64,000 nucleotides of DNA from Caldithrix abyssi DSM 13497 (lineage in GTDB: Bacteria; Calditrichota; Calditrichia; Calditrichales; Calditrichaceae). The position numbers and the translations under genes are program-made. The DNA is taken from the NCBI RefSeq assembly GCF_001886815.1, contig NZ_CP018099.1, positions 4,914,542-4,978,541 of the forward strand, given 5' to 3'. Of this stretch, positions 53,016-61,199 are shown in pieces (position 1 is the first letter of the stretch; every line of letters starts with the position of its first letter). The notes under the pieces are model-generated. The model was not told where the DNA came from, did not search any database, and worked only from the letters and a program-made list of their open reading frames with translations.

Positions 53016-53645
53016 CGTTCCCCCAACACTCTTGGAATCCCGGAAAATGAATATAACTTATTTATTTTGCTAAATTTAATCATTTTTATGTTTTTAATCA
53101 AAAATTATTTTCCATCCGGCGCTTTTTCTTTTAATTTTTTTTCTTTTTATTTAGCTTTTTTAAGAAAAGACAGAAAGTGTTCACTCTAAAAAAATTCTTT
53201 TTTCTATTACATGGAAAAAACCCTTTGAAAAATGGATTGTTTTTATCGGTTCTATTGGATTTCTCTACCCGTTCGAAATGACAAATCACGCTTCTTAGAT
53301 CGAACGTAAGTAAATTTGTTAAGATTTCTTAAAAAACGTCAAGCCCTTCATAGTTTTAAATTCCATTTAGAGTTTTGCAAAATGCACATACAGGCCATTT
53401 GAAATCCCGATTCATCAGGATTGGAAATCTTCTAACTTCAGCAAAAACAGAAGATTTCTCGTCGCTACGCTCCTCGAAATGACACTAAAATTTACATTTT
53501 GCAGAACACTATTAAATTCCATAATTAACAACAACATGGTTTGTTTTAATTCATTCTTTGTTGCATTTAAAATTACTTCTCGTTCCTGTTATTTTCTGTA
53601 AAAAAATTTTTCTTGCTTTTTAACTATACTGTTTCTTCCTGATTT
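53016..53645. other. gene-free AT-rich stretch with a MITE-like element
   Basis: About 630 bases upstream of glgA and downstream of the antiporter pair. It contains the element at 53368-53511, an A/T-rich run around 53110-53170, and CGAAATGACAAATCACG near 53275, a relative of a motif inside that element. No ORF with a ribosome site. Confidence 0.7.
53368..53511. mobile_element. MITE-like element with inverted ends and direct-repeat flanks
   Basis: Ends TAGAGTTTTGCAAAATGCA (53368-53386) and, reversed, TAGTGTTCTGCAAAATGTA (53511 back to 53493) match at 16 of 19. The 11-bp direct repeat TTAAATTCCAT flanks it at 53356-53366 and 53512-53522, as expected of a target duplication. It is 144 bp and non-coding, and holds TCGTCGCTACGCTCCTCG, a motif often seen dispersed in bacterial genomes. 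Confidence 0.7.
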
Positions 53646-54932
53646 TTAAGCATTTACCTCTTTAGCTCTGGTCAATAAATATTTAAAGAAAATTGGGCCC
53701 AAAAATTCATTAATTACCACCGTGGCAATTAAAATCGAAATTAAAAGACTACCTATCTCTCCTGGGATTGAACGCTCGATGATATTGGCCAGCCCTACAG
53801 CGATTCCAGCCTGTCCTACAAATCCCATCCAGGAATATTTGGTAACCAGATCATCTTCTTTTAACCACTTACCGGCCAGGTAATTACTCAAATAAAGGAA
53901 AAATAATCTTAATACGATGAGCGCCATGGTTATGAAAAAGGCCTTTTTGATGCTTTCTAAGTGGATGCTTGCGCCGGCAAATGTAAAAAAAGTTATATAT
54001 AAAGGTAAAGAGATTTTATTGATTCCGCTTAATAACTCTTCTCCTTTACTTGAAAAATTTTCTACAACTATTCCGGCAACCATTGCACAAATTAAAATTT
54101 CAAGTTCAAACATATGTGATAATTCAGTTATTAATATTCCAATTATCAACAAAAACAACGCTTTTTCTACATTAACAAATTTTAAAAATAAAATGATAAT
54201 CAAACCCACAGCGAGTCCAAGCAAAATGGAACTGAAGATTATTGTGCCAGATTGATAAATTTGATCCAGCGTAAAAATAAATCCATCAATTAAATAGGTT
54301 TTAGCATAAGTAATGGCCAGGGGAAAAATCATTACGACTATTATGGATTTGAGAACCGTTATGGCTAAAACCAAATCGGTTATTCTGCCTTTTGCCTTAA
54401 CCTCCGTAATGATTCCCATGATAATTGCCGGGGACTTTGCCAGCGCCGTAATGGAAAAGAGAATGGAAAAACCAATTAGAATTTGTGTGTTTTGAATTAC
54501 AGAACCTAACAAAATTTTAGTTAAAGGGATTAATACGATTAAAAGCCCCACAAACAATACAAATATTTGGTTAAAAAGCATCAGGTTAATCAAAGTAAGA
54601 TTCGATTTTATTTTGCTTAGTTTTAATTCTCCTCCAGCCGAAATCGCAATAAAGGCAATTGCCAGATTTTCAAGAAAATGTAAATCGGAAAGATTTTTAT
54701 AGGTAAGAATATTTAACATCTCCGGGCCAATCAACACGCCCGCAATCATGTATCCGATTATACCAGGAAATTTTATTTTTTTAAGAATCCCCGCCAACAA
54801 AAAGGAGCCCAACAGGATCACGCCCAGAACAAATAAGCCCTCAGTTTTAACAAAAACTTCAGTAACAGAAAAAAAGCTTTTAAAGTAGTACGAAAACAAG
54901 ATCAAAACGCTAAATATGAAAAACTTCTTCAT
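53646..54932 (-). CDS. CPA2-type cation:proton antiporter (Kef/NapA-like)
   Basis: 428 residues with about 12-13 membrane segments (PF00999). Typical stretches: GIIGYMIAGVLIGPEMLNIL, LENLAIAFIAISAGGELKL and the C-terminal KYSWMGFVGQAGIAVGLANIIE. No cytoplasmic RCK/TrkA-N domain is attached, unlike KefC. Probably exchanges Na+ or K+ for H+. It overlaps the upstream transporter gene by 4 bases, so both are made together. Confidence 0.85.
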   Translation of the reverse strand: MKKFFIFSVLILFSYYFKSFFSVTEVFVKTEGLFVLGVILLGSFLLAGILKKIKFPGIIGYMIAGVLIGPEMLNILTYKNLSDLHFLENLAIAFIAISAGGELKLSKIKSNLTLINLMLFNQIFVLFVGLLIVLIPLTKILLGSVIQNTQILIGFSILFSITALAKSPAIIMGIITEVKAKGRITDLVLAITVLKSIIVVMIFPLAITYAKTYLIDGFIFTLDQIYQSGTIIFSSILLGLAVGLIIILFLKFVNVEKALFLLIIGILITELSHMFELEILICAMVAGIVVENFSSKGEELLSGINKISLPLYITFFTFAGASIHLESIKKAFFITMALIVLRLFFLYLSNYLAGKWLKEDDLVTKYSWMGFVGQAGIAVGLANIIERSIPGEIGSLLISILIATVVINEFLGPIFFKYLLTRAKEVNA

Positions 54933-56074
54933 TCTGCTACGATTCCGCTACGTTTAATATGGTAAATAGACAAAATATTTGTTAAAAAATAAATGAGCAC
55001 GACTATGGTCAACAACTCTATTCTCGCTCCGGACAGATATGCATCCAGGGTAATGGCCAGTGAAACGGAGCTTAGGCCAAAAGTTTGAAAGCCAAAAGAA
55101 TGGGTAAAATTTCTGAATACGATTCTCTCCGTTAACACATTTGCAATGACCACAACAATAAAAAAGGTAATGGCTAAATAATAGATATCTTGCAACTGCA
55201 AAACAATGCCTATAAAAAACAATAAAATAAAATTTAAAGGTTTTTCCCACTCCTGTACATAAAGATAAAGCTTTTTTACATTGATATCTTTAAAGTTTGA
55301 AATAATTAACCCCAACAAAACCGACAGAAATAATATGCTGTTTTGTAATATTTTAGAGCTGGAAACCACTATTAAAATTAATGCCAGAATTACCAGAATT
55401 TGCGTTTCAAAACTTTTTAGTTCTTTGGCCAGTAATTTGTAAACAAAAGCAAGAAAGACAACCACCAGGTATGCGCTACCCAAAATCACCAGAGATTTTT
55501 GCCAGCCGCTTTCTAAAATATTAAACACCATGAATAAGAATCCCAGGACAATAATTCCGAGAACATTGTCAAAGGCCGCTAAAAATTCCAGAAAATGGCT
55601 CTCTTGCGTGCTGAGCTTTTTAGTCTTGGCCAGAAGGGCGATGGTAATCGTGGAAGTTATGCTTCCCACCACTGACAATAATATTAACTCTAACACCGAT
55701 AAGTTTATAATTTTCAAGCAATTAATCAACAACAGCAGCGAGCCTACAAATAAGATATGAAGCAAAAAGTAAAATATTGAGTTAAAGTAATAAGATCTCT
55801 GAAATCGATTCATTTGCTTAAAATTAAGCTGGAGACCGACTAAAAAGCCCGTCCAGCCCAACACCAGGCTAAAAACATAATGAGAATGCTTATTCACGTC
55901 TTCTGTGAAAATATTCAGAAAAAACGGGCCAAATAAAACGCCCATTAATAGATAGTAAAATCCAGAATAATTTAAAAAGTTAGAGAAGAGATTGTTTAGC
56001 GGAATTTTTTGGAAAAAATATTTTCCTACGACGGCCAGGGCCACCAAAAAGACTAACGTTAAAATAAGGTTCAT
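54929..56074 (-). CDS. second CPA2-type antiporter-like membrane protein
   Basis: 381 residues, about 11 membrane segments, with the same layout as its partner: YYLLMGVLFGPFFLNIF near the N-terminus and SFGFQTFGLSSVSLAITLDAYLSGARIELLT near the end. It is more diverged than the partner. Tandem and overlapping, it may form a hetero-oligomer with the 53646-54932 product or be a paralogue with its own ion. Substrate unknown. First gene of the pair. Confidence 0.75.
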   Translation of the reverse strand: MNLILTLVFLVALAVVGKYFFQKIPLNNLFSNFLNYSGFYYLLMGVLFGPFFLNIFTEDVNKHSHYVFSLVLGWTGFLVGLQLNFKQMNRFQRSYYFNSIFYFLLHILFVGSLLLLINCLKIINLSVLELILLSVVGSITSTITIALLAKTKKLSTQESHFLEFLAAFDNVLGIIVLGFLFMVFNILESGWQKSLVILGSAYLVVVFLAFVYKLLAKELKSFETQILVILALILIVVSSSKILQNSILFLSVLLGLIISNFKDINVKKLYLYVQEWEKPLNFILLFFIGIVLQLQDIYYLAITFFIVVVIANVLTERIVFRNFTHSFGFQTFGLSSVSLAITLDAYLSGARIELLTIVVLIYFLTNILSIYHIKRSGIVAE

Positions 56075-56337
56075 GCCTTAAATGCCCCAAATTATTTCTT
56101 CTTCCCGGCACGACTTTTTCCTAAAAGGTAATCACTCGTTTTTTAGATTCGCACCAGGTTTATTCAAAAAGGATCGGTTTTTACATTGAATCCACAAACA
56201 AAACAGGATTCTTCAATGTTAGAAACAACTAAAGCCCTCTAATAAAAAACAAACTCCCTCTTCTATTGCAAAAAGAAATTAGAAAAAAAATTTTTTAATA
56301 TAAAGCATTTAATACATGAACCTTTTTCTGCTGACTG

Positions 56338-57273
56338 TTATTTCGCTTGTTCCTTTTCCCAGGCCAAAAGCGCTCTTTTCAAAAAACCCTGATTTTGATC
56401 GATGTATTTTTTGGCAACCTCCACGCTTTCGTTGGTCTTGGCGATAAAAATGGCTGTTTTTACGTGTCCCTTGGCAATCTTCAAACATTCGCTGGCCCTG
56501 TCATAATCAACGTTCGCGGCCATCATGATGATTCTTTTTGAGCGTTCGACCAGTTTTTTATTATTTTGCTGAAGATCGATCATCATGTTTTCGTAAACCT
56601 TACCCAGCTTGATCATCGAAACGCTGGTAATCATATTCAATATCATTTTCGTTGCCGTTCCGGCCTTTAAACGTGTTGATCCCATAATCACTTCCGGACC
56701 AGGCACCGGACAAATAGCCACATCCACATCATACTGCAAATCTTTTCTGGGATTACAAACAACAACAATGGTTTTAGCGCCGCGTTTACGCGCCTCTTTA
56801 ATCGCCCCAACCACATAAGGCGTGCGTCTGCTTGCCGCAATTCCACACACCACATCTTTTTCTGTCACATTTAATTCGGCTACATCCTGAGCGCCGTACT
56901 CCTCGTGATCTTCATACCCTTCCACTGCAATGGTTAAAGCCTTGTATCCGCCGGCAATTCTGCCAACAACCATTCCCGGATCAACGCCAAAAGTTGGCGG
57001 ACATTCGACCGCATCCAGCACACCCAGACGTCCCGATGTTCCAGCTCCAAAATAACACAATCTTCCGCCATTTTTAAAGGCCTCCGTTACAATTTCAACA
57101 GCCTGTGCAATATAAGGCAGTTCTTTTTCCACGGCATAGGCTACTTTTTTATCCTCTTCATTAAATACCCGAACGGCATCCAGAGTATCCATCATATCAA
57201 TTTCCATTGAATTCGGATTTCTACTTTCTGTAACCAGACCAGAAAGTTCCTCAAAAAGTTTTTTTTCATCCAT
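56338..57273 (-). CDS. murQ: N-acetylmuramic acid 6-phosphate etherase
   Basis: 311 residues with the SIS-fold MurQ signatures: TESRNPNSMEIDMMDTLDAV at the N-terminus, CYFGAGTSGRLGVLDAVECPPTFG, CGIAASRRTPYVVGAIKEA and GSTRLKAGTATKMILNMITS. It cleaves the lactyl ether of MurNAc 6-phosphate to GlcNAc 6-phosphate in peptidoglycan recycling. Its ATG overlaps the end of rsmG by 8 bases, extending the origin-proximal operon. Full length. Confidence 0.96.
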   Translation of the reverse strand: MDEKKLFEELSGLVTESRNPNSMEIDMMDTLDAVRVFNEEDKKVAYAVEKELPYIAQAVEIVTEAFKNGGRLCYFGAGTSGRLGVLDAVECPPTFGVDPGMVVGRIAGGYKALTIAVEGYEDHEEYGAQDVAELNVTEKDVVCGIAASRRTPYVVGAIKEARKRGAKTIVVVCNPRKDLQYDVDVAICPVPGPEVIMGSTRLKAGTATKMILNMITSVSMIKLGKVYENMMIDLQQNNKKLVERSKRIIMMAANVDYDRASECLKIAKGHVKTAIFIAKTNESVEVAKKYIDQNQGFLKRALLAWEKEQAK

Positions 57274-57940
57274 AAAGCTTCTCCACTTTTACCAGACATT
57301 TATTTTTCAGATAATCTTCTATCATTAAATCTTTATCAAACCTCCATGCACTAAGACGAAATTCTTTCAACAAAGTCCCGTCCAACTCATCCATAAAATC
57401 AAGACCTTTAATGGTCAACAATCTGACTCCTCTTTCAAGATGAGGACGCACCAGCGTAATTAATTCTCCCAATGGAGCTACCGCCCTGGCAACAATCCAA
57501 TCAAATTCATCTCTCGCTCCTTCCACAAACTTTTCATAGCGTTCACAAACCACATGCGCATCAACCTCCAATTCCGCACAGACCCGTCGAAGAAAAAGCG
57601 TTTTTTTTCTGGATGAATCCAGCAAAACCAACTTCCACTGTGGTTCGACAATCGCCAGCACAATTCCTGGCAACCCTGCGCCCGTTCCAACATCCAGAAT
57701 CCGCAAAACTCCATGTTCAGAGAACCGACTCAAATACTTTTCAAAAAACAAAGAAGGGATAATATGGCGTTCAACGACACGCTCCACATCGTTTTTTGAG
57801 ATCAGATGCACCTTGCGATTCCACTCTTTAATCAATTGCGCATAAGCCAGCAACCGCTCAACCTGAACCCTATCAATATGAATATCCAGGCGTTGTAGGT
57901 ATTCTTTTAAAAGATTTATGTTTTGTTCCACGTGAAACAT
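57266..57940 (-). CDS. rsmG: 16S rRNA (guanine527-N7)-methyltransferase
   Basis: 224 residues from the ATG at 57940; that ATG shares a base with the mnmG stop codon (TGATG). The SAM-binding motif ILDVGTGAGLPGIVLA and the preceding HIIPSLFFEKYL identify RsmG/GidB. It methylates N7 of G527 in 16S rRNA. The first residues MFHVEQ are encoded by a parS-like site, a frequent situation in this gene. It lies between mnmG and murQ. Confidence 0.95.
   Translation of the reverse strand: MFHVEQNINLLKEYLQRLDIHIDRVQVERLLAYAQLIKEWNRKVHLISKNDVERVVERHIIPSLFFEKYLSRFSEHGVLRILDVGTGAGLPGIVLAIVEPQWKLVLLDSSRKKTLFLRRVCAELEVDAHVVCERYEKFVEGARDEFDWIVARAVAPLGELITLVRPHLERGVRLLTIKGLDFMDELDGTLLKEFRLSAWRFDKDLMIEDYLKNKCLVKVEKLYG
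57924..57939. other. parS-like site 1
   Basis: TGTTCCACGTGAAACA matches the ParB/Spo0J consensus TGTTTCACGTGAAACA at 15 of 16. It covers the start of rsmG. ParB spreads from such sites near the origin for chromosome segregation. Confidence 0.8.
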
Positions 57941-59793
57941 CAAATATATTTTTGTTTAGTTAAATAGATTAATAACACCGAGATGTCCGCCGGCTTCACA
58001 CCTGAAATCCTGGCGGCCTGACCCAGATTTTCGGGTTTTATCTTTGATAATTTCTCCCTGGATTCAGCAGACAGCGCGCTTATTTTTTGATAATCGAGAT
58101 CTTCTGGCAGGCGCTGATCTTCTAACTCTTTTAGCTTTTCTATCAATCGTTTTTGACGCTGCAGATACCCCTCGTACTTAATATTGTACTCCACTTCGTT
58201 GATTGCGTCGGTTAAAAAGTTCTGATCGGTTAATAAAGGCAATATTTCTTTGAGTTTCACCTCAGGACGCTTTAACAACACCACTGTTTTTGTGCTGCGC
58301 TGCAGCGGCGTCGATCTATTATGATAAATTTTATTGAAATCCTCTAAGGGCACCACCGTCGTGCTAACCAGATGCTGAATTTCTTCGATGTGTTTCTTCT
58401 TTCTCAAAAATTTCTCATACACCCTATCTTCGATCAGGCCGAAGCTTCTGCCATATTCCATTAATCTTAAGTCGGCGTTGTCGTGTCTTAACAGCAATCT
58501 GAATTCAGCGCTGGAGGTGAACATTCGATAAGGCTCAGTGTGTATTTTATTGATTAAGTCATCTATTAATACGCCTATATATGCTTCGGAGCGGCTTAAA
58601 ATAAACGGTTCTTTTTCTTTTATTTTAAGCGCAGCATTAATTCCGGCCATAATGCCCTGAGCAGCCGCTTCTTCATATCCTGAGGTGCCGTTAATCTGTC
58701 CGGCAAAATACAAATTACTTATCGCTTTAGTTTCCAGCGTGTGCTTCAATTGATGCGGCGGAAAAAAATCATACTCCACGGCGTATCCCAATCTCAAAAT
58801 TTTCACGCTCTCCAGACCCGGAATGGTTCTAATTGCCCTTTCCTGAACATCCGCAGGCAAACTGGTTGAAAAACCATTGACGTACACCTCTTTAGCGTGG
58901 TACCCTTCGAGCTCAAGGAATATCTGATGGCGCGGTTTTTCTGAAAAGCGGTAAATCTTATCTTCAATGGATGGGCAATAGCGCGGACCTGCGCCGGATA
59001 TCATTCCGGTAAATAAAGGAGATCGATTGAATCCAGTGGCCAGTATTTCATGCGTTTTTTGATTGGTGTACGTAATATAGCAATTGATTTGCGGTTGCGT
59101 TATTTTTTCCGTTGCAAAGGAAAAAGGGACCGGTATTTCATCAGGCCTTTGCACCTCCAGCACATCGTAATTAATAGAATCGCGGTGCACACGCGGCGGG
59201 GTGCCGGTTTTTAAACGGCCGGCCTCAAAGCCCAGAGCAACCAGGTTTTCTGTTAATCCTTCAACGGGCAACTCCCCTGCTCTGCCTGCCCGTAACCTGG
59301 AAAGGCCGATATAAATGACGCCGTTTAAAAACGTTCCCGATGTTAAGATGGCCGCTTTTGTTTTTAACACAGCGCCGCTCTTTAAAACAACCGATTCTAT
59401 CGCATGTTTGTTAACATTGATTGCAACGACCATATCTTCGATTATTTGAAGATTTTTTGTGCGCTCGACAAACATTTGAGCTACCTTAGAGTAATAAAGC
59501 CGGTCTGTCTGAGCGCGCGGCGATTGAACGGCTGGCCCCTTAGAGGTATTCAATAACTTAAAATGAATGCCGGCAATGTCGGCAATTCTGCCCATCACCC
59601 CGCCCAGCGCATCTATCTCACGCGCCAGCTGCCCTTTGGCCAACCCTCCGATGGCTGGATTACAGGACATTAAACCAATTTTATTTTTTTCCAGGGTAAC
59701 CAGCGCTGTTTTTAAACCCATTTTTGCCGTGACAACAGCGGCTTCTATTCCGGCGTGGCCGCCGCCAACGACTACCACATCAAATTTATTCAT
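57940..59793 (-). CDS. mnmG: tRNA uridine 5-carboxymethylaminomethyl modification enzyme (FAD subunit)
   Basis: 617 residues, full length. FAD motif VVVGGGHAGIEAAVVTAKMG at the N-terminus, LMSCNPAIGGLAKGQLAREID, LKTGTPPRVHRDSI and the C-terminal PEDLDYQKISALSAESREKL region are all present. With MnmE it puts the (c)mnm5 group on the wobble uridine of certain tRNAs. mnmE lies upstream, rsmG downstream with a one-base overlap; this order is standard near bacterial origins. Confidence 0.97.
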   Translation of the reverse strand: MNKFDVVVVGGGHAGIEAAVVTAKMGLKTALVTLEKNKIGLMSCNPAIGGLAKGQLAREIDALGGVMGRIADIAGIHFKLLNTSKGPAVQSPRAQTDRLYYSKVAQMFVERTKNLQIIEDMVVAINVNKHAIESVVLKSGAVLKTKAAILTSGTFLNGVIYIGLSRLRAGRAGELPVEGLTENLVALGFEAGRLKTGTPPRVHRDSINYDVLEVQRPDEIPVPFSFATEKITQPQINCYITYTNQKTHEILATGFNRSPLFTGMISGAGPRYCPSIEDKIYRFSEKPRHQIFLELEGYHAKEVYVNGFSTSLPADVQERAIRTIPGLESVKILRLGYAVEYDFFPPHQLKHTLETKAISNLYFAGQINGTSGYEEAAAQGIMAGINAALKIKEKEPFILSRSEAYIGVLIDDLINKIHTEPYRMFTSSAEFRLLLRHDNADLRLMEYGRSFGLIEDRVYEKFLRKKKHIEEIQHLVSTTVVPLEDFNKIYHNRSTPLQRSTKTVVLLKRPEVKLKEILPLLTDQNFLTDAINEVEYNIKYEGYLQRQKRLIEKLKELEDQRLPEDLDYQKISALSAESREKLSKIKPENLGQAARISGVKPADISVLLIYLTKQKYI

Positions 59794-59807
59794 AATGATT
59801 CATCAAT

Positions 59808-59823
59808 CGTTTCACGTGAAACA
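59808..59823. other. parS-like site 2
   Basis: CGTTTCACGTGAAACA matches the ParB consensus at 15 of 16 (first base only differs). It lies in the 32-base gap between mnmE and mnmG. Confidence 0.85.
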
Positions 59824-59825
59824 TT

Positions 59826-61199
59826 TTATTTACCGATGCAAAAATTGGCGAAGATGTTGTTTAAAATATCTTCGTTTGTGATTTCTCCTGTAATTTCTGA
59901 AAGAAGATCAACCACCTCTCTTAATTCCATGGCCACAAATTCATGTCCTGTTTTTTGCGTCAGGGTATTTTTAGCTCTTTTCAATTCTTCTCTTGCCTTT
60001 TTTAGCAAGCCGTATTGACGTTCGTTGCTGATAATGACTTGCTGTGTGTCCGTTTTTTGAATGATCTTTTTTATCTGGTTTTTTATGGATTCTATATTGG
60101 TCCGATTCTTGGCAGAAATTTTCAACAACGGACGTTCCCCTAAATACTGCTTATTTTCTTCTAAAAAATTAAGATCAATTTTATTACCTACAAATATTAC
60201 TTTTTCTTTAAAATCCTTTAATTTTTTAATCAGGTAAAAATCTTCATCGTCCAGCGGTTGTGAGGCGTCAAACAAAAATAAAATCAAATCCACATCGGAA
60301 AATAATTTTTCAGCGCGTTTTATTCCTTCTTTTTCCAGTTTATCATCGGAAATTCTGATGCCTGCCGTATCAATGAATTTTACCAGAACATTTTCCAGAT
60401 AAATTTCGTCGTGCACAAAGTCTCGCGTAGTGCCGGGTATGTCGGAAACGAGAACGCGATCTTTTTCTAACAGAGCGTTCATCAGGCTCGATTTGCCCAC
60501 ATTGGGCTTGCCGGTAATCAACACCTGTACGCCGTTTAACAGCAGCTTTCCCTGCTGGTAACTATTAAGATACCTTTCGATTTTGTTCATTATTTTATCA
60601 ATCAGTTTTAGGACTTGCTGATCTTCGATCACCTCGATGTCTTCTTCGGCAAAATCAAGATTAAGTTCCAATAAAGAAATGGATTGGATTAAATCCTGTT
60701 TGATCTCTTTGATTTCTAACGAAAATTTACCTTCCAATTGTTGAATGGCATTTTTTAATGCCTTTTCAGAGCGTGCGGAAATGAGGGAAGCAATGGACTC
60801 GGCCTGCACCAGGTCGATTCTGCCATTCATAAAAGCGCGTTTGGTAAATTCACCTGGCTGTGCAAGTCGGCATCCCTGCCTGAGATAAAGCTCTATAATC
60901 TGTTCCGTAATCAATATGTTGCCATGACAGCTAATTTCCACAACATCTTCGCCCGTGTAAGAGTGTGGTTTCCGGTAAAGCAAAACAATTACATCGTCAA
61001 GTGGTTCGTTCTGTTCGTTGACTAACTGTCCATAAAAAAAACGATTCTTTTCAGCCCGCGAAAAACGGCTGTTGGAAAAGAATCGACTGGTAATTTCGAC
61101 GGCTTTAGTTCCGCTTATTCGAATTAAATGAACACTACCACCGCTCAATCCTGAAATAGGAGCGATGATAGTGTCCTTGCTTAAATAATCTTCATTCAT
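59826..61199 (-). CDS. mnmE: tRNA modification GTPase MnmE
   Basis: 457 residues. N-terminal formyl-THF-binding domain (DTIIAPISGLSGGSVHLIRISG), the helical part, then the GTPase domain with G1 GKPNVGKSSLMNAL, G3 DIPGTTRDFVHDE/DTAG and G4 NKID, and a C-terminal FCIGK with the conserved Cys. Partner of MnmG in the wobble-uridine modification. The ATG overlaps the yidC end by 4 bases. Confidence 0.97.
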   Translation of the reverse strand: MNEDYLSKDTIIAPISGLSGGSVHLIRISGTKAVEITSRFFSNSRFSRAEKNRFFYGQLVNEQNEPLDDVIVLLYRKPHSYTGEDVVEISCHGNILITEQIIELYLRQGCRLAQPGEFTKRAFMNGRIDLVQAESIASLISARSEKALKNAIQQLEGKFSLEIKEIKQDLIQSISLLELNLDFAEEDIEVIEDQQVLKLIDKIMNKIERYLNSYQQGKLLLNGVQVLITGKPNVGKSSLMNALLEKDRVLVSDIPGTTRDFVHDEIYLENVLVKFIDTAGIRISDDKLEKEGIKRAEKLFSDVDLILFLFDASQPLDDEDFYLIKKLKDFKEKVIFVGNKIDLNFLEENKQYLGERPLLKISAKNRTNIESIKNQIKKIIQKTDTQQVIISNERQYGLLKKAREELKRAKNTLTQKTGHEFVAMELREVVDLLSEITGEITNEDILNNIFANFCIGK

